From Thereva unica (taxonomy: Eukaryota > Arthropoda > Insecta > Diptera > Therevidae), in contig OX465281.1 in the NCBI GenBank assembly GCA_949987705.1, forward strand, positions 143,454,876 through 143,518,875: a DNA stretch of 64,000 bases, read 5' to 3'. The stretch's first letter is position 1, and every line of letters begins with the position of its first letter. The position numbers were made by a program, and so were the translations under genes. Below are positions 54,736-64,000 of this stretch, piece by piece. The notes beneath the pieces are model-generated. The model saw only the letters and a program-made list of their open reading frames with translations. It was not told the DNA's origin and ran no database searches.

Positions 54736-56103
54736 AATATTTTAGTAGCTATTACAAATTCACAACCACAAATTTTCAGGATTATCTATATGGTGTTAGG
54801 AATATGGTTGAGATTCTGAATCTATATGTGGCTACGAGAAATTATTTTATACTTTTTAGGTCGTTTTAAAAACGTGGTATATTAAAAAGTTTTTTTCATC
54901 TAAATAATTATTTCTTGTAGAAAACCTCAAGTAAACATTTCAATTCAATATTTCATTAACTTTGACCATTTTCTTTCAAAACATTTTAATTTCAAAAATT
55001 AGCTTAAACCATATAGATAATACACTGAAAGTTTCAAGATGAGATCTACTTTAGTTTAGGAGATGGATGAATAAATTAAAGTACATGAATGTCGCGTCAG
55101 CTGGTTTGCTCGAAATCGCATTAAAACACTGCGTTATTAATATGTACTAACCGGTTTAAGCGTATTGAGGCCTGATCTATGATTTATGATAAGATAAATC
55201 TGATTTATGATAAGATAAATTTTTTCAACAAAATGCATAATTTTGAAAAACATTAATGCGAAGCGTCATGCCGGGTTTCCACCAAACAGACAAAACAAGA
55301 AACAGAAACCAAAAACTGTTATTGCCAACAAAACAAGAAACAGAAACCAAAAACTGTTTTTGCCAACAAAAAAATGTCAATGTTTTGTAAAAATCGAACT
55401 ATTATGAAAACATTTTGCTGTCTTGTCTCGCACCCCAGTGCAACAGTGATATAGTCAGTGCTGGTTCCTCTTGGGAAGCAAAGAAAGCACTGCTTCCATT
55501 GACCAAATAGGCAACTTCATAAAAATAAATTTATATAAATAATAATAAATTTAAATTTATATCAAGATTAATCACAACAAAAATCTTAACATATTTCTTC
55601 CTCTGGAAACACTAAAGCTGGAGATATTACAGTTTCCCATTGCTGTATTAGACCTCGAACATGATATGAGCGGCGAGCAGCAGAGTGACAATACTAAAGT
55701 GCCTCTCTCCCCTTATTCAAATTTGCCTGGCGCCGCTCTTATCGTTGCCGAGACCTTACACAACATGGGGAAGCTGTAATATATCCAGCTTCTTTGCCAC
55801 AGAAAATCAACGTGAAAACTTCAACACATTCAATCTAATTGGACCCACACTCACGCAAAGGTTTGCGTTAATACAGTAACCGAACAGCGAGAATTTAGAA
55901 GTTGAAGTTAAAGAAATTTTCTGTATCCAACATATTCTCTTTGTTTTCTTGGTTTCTTTTTCTGGTAATCTGTTCTGGCTTCGAGCAATATTAAATTTTC
56001 TCTTAAAATTTTGCTTCGTATTTTAGTTTTTGACTCTTCTTAAAATTTGAGTTTTCGTTTGTAGATTTAGTTAACAAACTAGTGGGATGTTGTGCCTAGA
56101 GAC
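54736..56103. other. Non-coding with dispersed repeat and a 42-bp duplication
   Basis: Positions 54739-54915 match 37838-38005 in reverse. Positions 55280-55375 hold two direct copies of 'acaaaacaagaaacagaaaccaaaaactgtt' (spacing about 42 bp). The rest is AT-rich with no gene. Confidence 0.6.
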
Positions 56104-56667
56104 TAGCCACTAATTACGCTTTTTCATGGTATTCTTTCTGTTGAATAACACTTCAGACTGGATGACAATATATGAAGTGGAGATTGATCCGCACTCACTT
56201 TCAACCCGCCGGATCTGGGAATCCAGGCCAATAATTCGAATGTGTCAAATTGAAAAAAAAAGCGCATCACACATGTAAACAATATATAAAAAGAATCTAA
56301 ACATTTTTCTTTGGGTTTGAGGCAAATCTAATGTGATGCAGTTTGCACAACAGAATTAGGTGTATTATTTTACTTAAACATACATATATTATTGTTAAAA
56401 ATTCGGCTTACCGCACCTTTTGTATTCATTTACACTTCTATTTAACTTTTTTTTTTATTTTTAAAGAAAATATCACACACGCACTTCACTTTTCTTTAAA
56501 TGTAGAACATCTACTGAAAAGCACACGCACCTCTGTTTATCCATAGCATATATGCACGTGCACGCCCACTTCGCAATCGCAATGAGACCAACACCAATAA
56601 TTACCCGCCAAAAATATGAAAGAATTGATATATTTTAATTGCACCCCATCTATGACAAATAATAGTA

Positions 56668-58541
56668 GGGTAGAAATTTCTCAAGTGAGCTCATGATTTT
56701 CGACGTTGAAAGCAAAATTAAAACCAAGCTGCAAAAAATAATCTACTTGGTAGTCTCAAGTCACGCCATGAATATTTTTGGAAAAAATTAATTTGTTTAT
56801 GAATAATGGTGGATTGAATATTTTGGCATCGATTGATTGTAAAATTATTTTCTCGTAAACGATACGATGAAAATTATTGAAAATTTGGGAAAATGATGTG
56901 AAATAAATACGATTTACTTTAGTGTGCGGAACAACATAATAATTTATTATTGTTACTAATTTTTATCATTTTTTTATAAACAAATACTGATTTGGCCCTG
57001 TTCTCAATGCAATATTCGAAATTTTTTTCGAGGAGTGTAATCTATGAAGGATCACGATTAAAATACCGTTTCAAACTTTTTGTGATCGCTCTTCGGGTTG
57101 GTAAAAAATACTATTGTTTATAGTCCATTCAAAACGCGAGGGGGGTGTTACAAAATAACACCGTTAAGAAAATCGAACCCTAAAGGTTTTTGGGTTCGCT
57201 GACCACGAAAATCGAGGTCCCGCGGTCCTAAAATTAGGGCGTCACCCCTAAAAATGCAAAAAACACCCCTTTTTAGGGGGTTTTCGCGATTACTTCAGTA
57301 ATAATGAAACCTAATGCGATGAAATGCACTTTTTTTAATATTTATTTGCGAAGGTGGTTGATTTATACTAAATTAAGGCAAACTTTATGGTAAGGGGTAC
57401 CCCTAAGATTTAACTCCTTCAAGAGGGTTAAAAATTTTCCAAATGTTTTAATAATATTTCATCAAATATAAAATTTTAATGCAAAGCAATAAATTTCAAT
57501 TTGTTCCAATTACAATTTTAATGTGGGGGTAGTTTTACCCCCTTAAGAGTTGAAAAAATTAATTTGCTGATAATACCTTTTGAACCAAATTTCAAACGAA
57601 AAGCAAAAAAAAATGTTTGCAATTTTTTTTATATTAAGTTGTTTTTATTATAGGTAGTAGGGGTAGTTTTAACCCCTTAAGGGTTGAAAATAATGTATTT
57701 TTGCCTGACAGTACGCCCACAATCGAATTTGAAGCATAAACTTAAAAAAAAAATATTTACAATTTTTGCCATTTTTGGTCGATTTAGGGGTAGTTTCAAC
57801 CCTTTAGGAGTACCCCTTACCATAAAGTTCGCCTTAATTTAGTATAAATCAACCACCTTCGCAAATAAATATTTAAAAAAGTGCATTTCATCGCATTAGT
57901 TTTCATTATTACTGAAGTAATCGTGAAAACCCCCTAAAAATGGGTGTTTTTTGCATTTTTAGGGGTGACCCCCTAATTTTAGGACCGAGGGACCTCGATT
58001 TTCGTGATCAGCGAACCCAAAAACCTTTAGGGTTCGATTTTCTTAACGGTGTTATTTTGTAACACCCCCCTCGCGTTTTGAATGGACTATAAACAATAGT
58101 ATTTTTTACCAACCCGAAGAGCGATCACAAAAAGTTTGAAACGGTATCTGATCGTGATCCTTCATAGATTACACTCCTCGAAAAAAATTTCGAATATTGC
58201 ATTGAGAACAGGGCCAAATCAGTATTTGTTTATAAAAAAATGATAAAAATTAGTAACAATAATAAATTATTATGTTGTTCCGCACACTAAAGTAAATCGT
58301 ATTTATTTCACATCATTTTCCCAAATTTTCAATAATTTTCATCGTATCGTCTACGAGAAAATAATTTTACAATCAATCGATGCCAAAATATTCAATCCAC
58401 CATTATTCATAAACAAATTAATTTTTTCCAAAAATATTCATGGCGTGACTTGAGACTACCAAGTAGATTATTTTTTGCAGCTTGGTTTTAATTTTGCTTT
58501 CAACGTCGAAAATCATGAGCTCACTTGAGAAATTTCTACCC
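56668..58541. mobile_element. Palindromic element E1 inside E3
   Basis: Ends GGGTAGAAATTTCTC / GAGAAATTTCTACCC, arms of about 450 bp nearly identical, flanked by AGTA (56664-56667, 58542-58545). The other arm of E3 shows the uninterrupted site. It is split at its centre by E2. Confidence 0.85.
57121..58089. mobile_element. E2 MITE, long-arm copy inside E1
   Basis: TAGTCCATTCAAAACGCG termini, arms of about 285 bp (57121-57405, 57805-58089). The core has three copies of 'ggggtagttt.a.ccc..ttaag' about 120-130 bp apart. Flanks are the mirror image 'attgttta/taaacaat', so a TA duplication at the centre of E1 is likely. Related to 16904-17620. Confidence 0.85.
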
Positions 58542-58754
58542 AGTAAACACCATCTATGGCAATATTACATTACTCTACGTTTTACCTATGATTATCAATT
58601 GCCATAAAATATACAAAATACATTTCATAAATAATAGAAAATCTATTGTCATAATTCAGTACTTCCTTCGAAACTTTATACATATATATCTAGCATTGGA
58701 ATATACCTTTTTCCGTAAGCATGAATAAATATGTCTATTGCCACATTTCTACAA

Positions 58755-58820
58755 GTTAGTGTTTGGAGTAATGGGAAGGCGTTAGATCGGGGTGCGAAAG
58801 GACCAGGGTTCGATACTTGG
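58755..58820 (+). other. tRNA-like segment with pol III A/B-box resemblance (left arm of E3)
   Basis: 'ggagtaatgggaaggcgtta' resembles an A box, and 'gggttcgatac' about 40 bp later resembles a B box (ggttcgantcc). The mirrored copy is at 60412-60475. It cannot fold into a full cloverleaf by eye, so I do not call it a tRNA gene. Confidence 0.4.
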
Positions 58821-60411
58821 TGATGGCCGCGTACTATTTTTTTTAAGTTATGATGATTTTGGTAGTGTTTGTTAAATACTTTGTTAAGTTTTAGATTACG
58901 CAGTCTCACAACTTATAACCTACATAAGCCTTTAACAAAAACTTTTCAAGATTAATTGATTATATGTGTAATATACTTATGAATCTCTATGGCCAAACTA
59001 GGATACAGCATTAGACAATATTAGTCCAATCAATCTCCGGATTCACAATGTTAATTTCCAGACAATTGAAGGCAGGAAAAAAATATATGGGCGTGTAGAA
59101 CACTAAATTTGAAGAAAGATAGCATGTTTTTTTTTACGGAACTGCATTGGCGAACTTAACCTAAAAAATTCGCAAAAGTAAAAAAAAAACGGTTTTCACC
59201 AATAAAACCAAAAGTTGAGCTCAGATCCGAAAAAGTTAAATGTGAAAGTTATAGCTGTATTAAAATTATCTTTCAATTGATGTGGTACAAAATATTGGTT
59301 AGTGTCTTATACATGGAGAAAAATGCTAAAAACCGTTAAAAATCGCCTCTTTTTCATTTATTTTTTGCTTTTTATTGACACGACCTAGAAACTTTTTACT
59401 TGGTAAAAATGTTGCTTTTGGCAATCTGAAGACTCATATTTTTTTTTGGCTTGAAATTTTGCAAAATATGGGTGAAATTTCGATTTTTGTAAAAAAAAGG
59501 CGTTTTCGTAAAATCCTTCGTCTACTCCTCGACCTCGTAGGACATTTTTTCGAAGCTCCTTTTCTTCGTTAAGAGTTGTACTATTATTTAAAACTTGAGT
59601 TTTTCAATATTATATACAAAAAACTCCAACGCAAAAAAGACAAGTTTTTTGCTGCAAAAAAGACAAGTTTTTTATTTCATTATTTTTCGACTCTAAACTA
59701 CTATTTAATAAAAGTTTATATTCTTTTTAGAGAATAAATAGGTAATTTGGTCATACCTTATATGTATAAATGTATATTGAATCTAATATCTCACACTTTT
59801 TTAGGAATAATTTGTGTTTGGTTGATCTATATGAAAAGTTGTTGAAAAGTTGCATGCTGTATTTTGAAGTGTTGGGTTTATTTAAATGGTTTAACGCTCG
59901 TGGTTTTTAGAGAATAAATAGGTAATTTGGTCATACATTATATAAATGATAATAAAAGTTGGTTTTTGGCATGGCTTTTTCCAACTATAAAATTTTTTTT
60001 TTCATTTTTCAATTTACTTTTATTGTTCTCGAAAAATTTTATTATTGCAGACTTCTAGATTTAAATTAAAAAAAGCTATAGAAAATGGCCCTCGAATTTC
60101 GAGTGCTGGATGCTATCTTTCTTCAAATTTAGTGTTCTACACGCCCATATTTTTTTTCCTGCCTTCAATTGTCTGGAGAATTTCCGTAGATTGATTGGAC
60201 TAAATAATTAAATCAATGCAACGTGAAATAAAAGTTTTAGTTAAGAAAGGATTTGGCTTATTTAGCTTATTATAGATTGAGTTGTAGCTCACAACTGAAT
60301 ATGAACCAAAAGGTTTTAATTAGTCGCCGCTTTGAGATTTTACCATCAACGCAGGCTTAGTTTATTATACTACAATAAATCATCATAGCTAAAAAAAGTA
60401 CTCAAATTCAT

Positions 60412-60475
60412 CAAGAATCGAACCCTGGTCCTTTCGCACCCCGATCTAGCGCCTTCCCATTACTCCAAACACTAA
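60412..60475 (-). other. tRNA-like segment, mirrored copy (right arm of E3)
   Basis: Inverted copy of 58755-58820. Here the B-box region reads 'gggttcgattc', closer to the tRNA consensus. Confidence 0.4.
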
Positions 60476-60919
60476 CTTGTAGGAATATGGCAATAAACCT
60501 ATTTATTCATGCTTACGTAAAAAGGTACATTCCAATGCTAGATATGTATAAAGTTTCGAAGGAAGTACTGAATTATGACAACAGATTTTCTATTATTTAT
60601 GAAATGTATTTTGTATATTTTATGGAAATTGATAATCATAGGTAAAACGAAGAGTAATGTAATATTGCCCTAGATGGTGTTCACTATTCTTTGTCATAGA
60701 TGGGGTGCAATTAAAATATATCAATTCTTTCAAATTCTTGGCGGGCAATTATTGTATAATTCTTTCAGCAGCATCTCCATGAAAGATGCGTTAGTTTTTC
60801 AAGTTATTTGTTTGAATGTTTTCGCGATTCTTCACAATCTCCACTTAATATATTGTCATCCAGTCTGAAGTGTTATTCAACAGAAAGAATACCAAGAAAA
60901 AGCGTAATTAGTGGATAGT

Positions 60920-61391
60920 AGTTATAGAATCGGCTGAAACAAGCCCTAGTCATAAGACATATTTTAAAGAAAATTCTTATTAACGCGCGCAACTATGTTG
61001 CGCCCGTTAATAATATTTTTATACCTTCCAAGAAAAACCCTTTTAATCTTATCATTGCCCTTCATTTTGCTCGCGTTAACAATTTCGACTTACACTTGCA
61101 TCTCCATTGTCGCGACATATTAAGTTACACTTTTTAAATACTTGGAAGTGATCTCTTCGGAGGTCTTCCCAGCACGTTGCATTGCAACGTGACTGTAAAA
61201 TGTTTGCGCCCTAAGAGTAATTCATTATTATTTTGAAGCTCAGTCTACTTTTCGGTTTGAAGGGTTACGTACGTAGTTGTCTTAAAGGATTTTTATTAAA
61301 GTTATATTAATAAAAGTTAATAAGTTTGAATATAAAAGGAAGGGTTTTAATTTCTTACAAAACCCATCCGTTTGAACGTCGCTACTTTTAA
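60920..61391 (+). repeat. Gypsy-type 5' LTR
   Basis: About 472 bp beginning AGTTATAG and ending just before a primer site. It contains a hairpin-like 'gcgcgcaactatgttgcgccc' and, near the end, 'aataaaag' and 'aatataaaagg', possible poly(A) and TATA-like elements. No second LTR is in the window, so the 5' edge is inferred from the end of E3 and the AGT start typical of gypsy LTRs. Confidence 0.7.
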
Positions 61392-61410
61392 TGGCGCAGT
61401 CGGTGGGATG
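61392..61410 (+). promoter_or_regulatory. Gypsy primer binding site, tRNA-Ser type
   Basis: TGGCGCAGTCGGTGGGATG. This is the sequence used by 17.6/297-like gypsy elements and is complementary to a tRNA-Ser 3' end. Confidence 0.85.
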
Positions 61411-62098
61411 CGTAAATTAGTGTAAAGTAAAGATAAAAATAAATTTTTTTTTGAAATAGTGAATGTAAATCACAGAACAAAAAAAAAGATTTTCAAGTTA
61501 AAAAATTTTACCCCACTCATTGTATATTTAAATATACATGTACGCATATAAAAGTGATACAGTATAAGTACATACATTATTTGTACTTAGAACCGACGTT
61601 CACAAATAACAAGACTTGTACTACACTTCAACATTGAGAAAATTTACGAAGAAAATTTTCGAGGAAAGTAGAACTCTGGAAATTGTGGCCTGAAGATCAA
61701 CAAAAGAAATTGAAGCAATTTGCAGCCAACTACATTTGAACGGTGTTTCCAGCTTTAGAGAAACTACAAACAATTTTTTTTTCTTATTTAAGTAAGTCAT
61801 TTAAATTTTAACTAAATATTCTTTTAAAAAATTATATAATATATTAAATTTAATTAAACAAAGATATATATAAAAAAAATAATACGATTGTGATTAAAAA
61901 AGCAAATAAATTCCAATTAATTAAAGTGTCGTAGATCTACAGTTATAAAAAGAAATTTTTTTTGTGTTATAAGTTAGAAAACAAAAAAATATTTTATTTG
62001 ATAAATTATATAGACGGAAGTGCAAACAAAAAAAATTAATAAATTTTTTTATATAAAATTCTGAAAATCAAAATTTCCTTTTCGTTAACTAATTTTGC
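61411..62098 (+). other. Gypsy leader, A-rich, no gene
   Basis: Untranslated leader between the primer site and gag, about 690 bp and strongly A-rich, as in 17.6-like elements. Confidence 0.7.
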
Positions 62099-62478
62099 AT
62101 GCCAAACGAAGATATAGATTATTTAACAGACGCGCTTTCGTTCCTTTATTTTAACACCAGCAACAACATGACTGAACAAAAAGTACTTTCAATTGATCCT
62201 CTTAAATATCTAGAACGAGTTCCAGAATTTAATGGAAAATTCGGCACACTACAAAATTTTATAAAGTTAATAGACAGAATTACTCCATTACTAGTACAGT
62301 ATGACGAATTTTCTAAGGGAATATTTTCGGATATTACTAAATCCAAATTAACGGGAAAGGCTCGTGAAGTTATGGATATTAATAGCCAAGGTGTAAGTTG
62401 GGAAGATATCAAAAAAATCCTATACAACAATTTTGGCGATAGGCTATCTATGGATCAGCTTTTTGATGAAGTTAGAGG
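62099..62478 (+). pseudogene. Gypsy (17.6-like) gag N-terminal part
   Basis: A frame from the ATG at 62099; an ATG at 62168 (MTEQKVLSID) is an equally good start. Blocks 'VPEFNGKFGTLQNFIKLIDRI' and 'KSKLTGKAREVM' match the gag family of 17.6/297-like elements ('..F.G....L..FI..ID......GKA.E'). The native frame ends at codon 'EVRG', where a hAT-like element begins (62479). The last 11 or so residues of the open frame belong to that element. Confidence 0.8.
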
Positions 62479-64000
62479 CAGTGGCGGCTCGTCCTTAGGG
62501 GCTAGTGGGGCTTAGCCCCACCAGAAATTATCGAATAAATAATAATCTTACATTTTTAATTATTTTCATTTTTGCAAAGAAGCAACGCAATTTTTTTTGT
62601 AAGTTATTACAATTTCTAAAAAAAAATCTAAAAATAATAACCCACAAAAAAATTCGAAGTAGAACTTCATAAAAAAAAGTATCAAAACCAAACCAAATAA
62701 AAAAAAACAAAAACAAAGAAAAACTCTGAGCGCTCTTCTCTCTATCAAAATAATCTTGCCGAATCTATTTCTAGAAAAAATATATTTACATGCAATTCTC
62801 TACCCTCAGGGGCTATCGTTGAGTCAGCCCCGGAGATGAACCATTTTGTATGCTAAATTTTTTGACGCAAGCGATTGATTCATGCACTTTTGTTCTACCA
62901 AGCGGGGCTAAAATTTGTTAGCCCCGAGCGATTCATTGGGATTCTCTCACTGGCATGTATGGATTCTCTCGCTCTGCTGGGTTTACTCACGCACATAGAG
63001 TGCCAGTGTTGTCGGTTCATTCGTTTAGTTCTCTTTATTATATTTCTAAAGGAATTTTGCCTGCATTTGAGACTAATTGGCCGAACATTGAGAATTTTTT
63101 TTAACACTTATGGGTTTTATATACGTGAAGGGCTGATTTTATTTAGCCCGTAGGATATAAATTTAGTAATAAGTAGTAAAAAGAGAAATTCTTATTGGAA
63201 AAATTGCTAATTGGAGATTGAATTTTAACTGAAAGTTTCAAGTTTATTTAAGTGAAAAATGTGTGATTGCAAAATTACGGTAGATATATGCATGTATATT
63301 GAATTATTCGCCAATAATTAGTATGTATTAAATTATTAATTATTTAACTATTTGTTAAATATGTATTAATATATTATTTTTTAATATATACCTGTACATA
63401 TATTTTTCTTAGATTAGATTTATATTGATTCAATTTTTGGTTAATATTGCATGAAACATAAGAAAATAATATTAACTAGTTCTTGTTTTTTGCTATTAAC
63501 AATCCAAAATACGGGTACTTTCAAAGTTAGTTATCTCATTGAGTTTTTAACCGATTTTAACTTTCCTAAGATCAAAATGTTCGGAAGAAAAATTCAAAAA
63601 GTTATCAACATTTTTCTGAATAAAAACCTGAAAAACGTGAAAAACGCGTGAAAAGTGGGACATTTTTAGACTAATTGTTTTCAAAAAAGATATCAAAAAT
63701 CCGTCTGATGAAATTGTTCGTTACTTTTTTCTGAATATTTTAAGCTTTATAGGAAGTAAATCGGTTAAAAATTGTAGCAGAACATTACCGTCAAAGTTGA
63801 AAAAGGTGAATATAAATGAAATGGTCAGCTCCGGTTGAAAGGCGCCGAAGCTCTTTAGCGCTCCGACACTGCGCCAAAGAAACTTAAAAAAACTATGTGT
63901 CTACGTGTTTTTTTTAAAGCGGATTTCACTATGTAAAAGAAAAAAATACAATCTATCAAAATATGGAATAAGATTATAGAGAAGAGATTTTGACGAATTT
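62479..64000 (+). mobile_element. hAT-like element, left end, with AT-rich body (right end outside window or lost)
   Basis: CAGTGGCGGCTCGTCC at 62479 is a hAT (Tip100-like) terminus, followed by a hairpin ('gtggggcttagccccac'). 'ggggctatcgttgagtcagcccc' (62811) and 'ggggctaaaatttgttagcccc' (62908) look like internal echoes of the same terminal hairpin. The presumed 8-bp duplication GTTAGAGG (62471-62478) is not found again before 64000. No transposase frame is recognised between 62500 and 64000. Confidence 0.55.

Larger units (their letters stand above)
56107..60914. mobile_element. Large inverted-repeat element E3 with two nested insertions
   Basis: Ends CCACTAATTACGCTTTTTC (56107) and its complement (60914). 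The left arm is 56107-56663 plus 58546 to about 59130; the right arm is about 60105-60914. The right arm lacks roughly 330 bp of the left. The centre, 59130-60105, is AT-rich and has a direct duplication of 'agagaataaataggtaatttggtcatac' (59730, 59909). No transposase gene, so non-autonomous. Target duplication is uncertain. Confidence 0.75.

Noticed and set aside
58755..58820. Functional tRNA gene
   Set aside because: A- and B-box-like sequences only; acceptor and anticodon stems do not pair by eye.

Overview
This window looks like arthropod nuclear DNA, most likely insect. It is built almost entirely of nested transposable elements and satellite DNA. I see no ordinary host gene, rRNA, CRISPR or bacterial-type operon. 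The insect assignment rests on the element mix: Polinton, BEL/Pao, Ty3/gypsy with a tRNA-Ser-type primer site, Jockey-type LINEs, Helitron-like elements and hAT/Harbinger-like MITEs. Low GC and short dispersed insect-type repeats agree with it. A dipteran would fit, but the order is a guess.

Layout. From 1 to about 34 kb there is one set of nested insertions. The oldest layer is a decayed Polinton (Maverick). Its virion-gene cluster lies on the minus strand at 2.7-6.1 kb and its integrase gene lies on the plus strand at 11.4-12.1 kb. A BEL/Pao retrotransposon on the minus strand (12137-33847) is inserted in the integrase gene. It has two LTRs, a 4-bp target duplication CGGT, a primer site and a polypurine tract, and the last 25 or so integrase codons resume at 33848. 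The BEL was itself hit by: Helitron-like and Harbinger-like elements (13.4-14.2 kb); a 717-bp MITE in its RNase H region (16904-17620); a truncated Jockey LINE in gag (20.6-21.9 kb); and a 10.8-kb satellite-bearing element in gag (22095-32865).

The 10.8-kb element is the most unusual object here. I call it 'H'. It begins with TC, is headed by a 494-bp foldback, carries satellite arrays built from 128/111-bp monomers, and ends in a hairpin followed by TTGA. It sits exactly between an A and a T with no target duplication, so removing it restores the gag frame. A second copy with the same 3' end interrupts a Polinton gene at 2780/2781, also before a T. This looks like a rolling-circle (Helitron-like) transposon that disperses satellite DNA. 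A Helentron-type insertion with an intact HUH Rep segment lies inside it.

From 34 to 48 kb there are LINE 3' fragments, several MITE families with target duplications, more satellite, an A-rich stretch, a foldback element, and a nearly complete Jockey-type LINE (42.2-45.5 kb, minus). From 48 to 54.7 kb an old LINE is split by two hAT MITEs and by a young LINE (49372-53220). The young LINE has an intact 949-residue ORF2 and an ORF1 in the same frame, separated by one stop. From 56.1 to 60.9 kb there are three nested inverted-repeat elements. From 60.9 kb a gypsy-type LTR, primer site and gag begin; the gag is cut by a hAT-like element whose far end lies beyond the window.

Because the insertions are nested with readable target sites, the relative order of many events can be read directly: Polinton, then BEL, then H/Jockey/MITEs, then the Helentron inside H.
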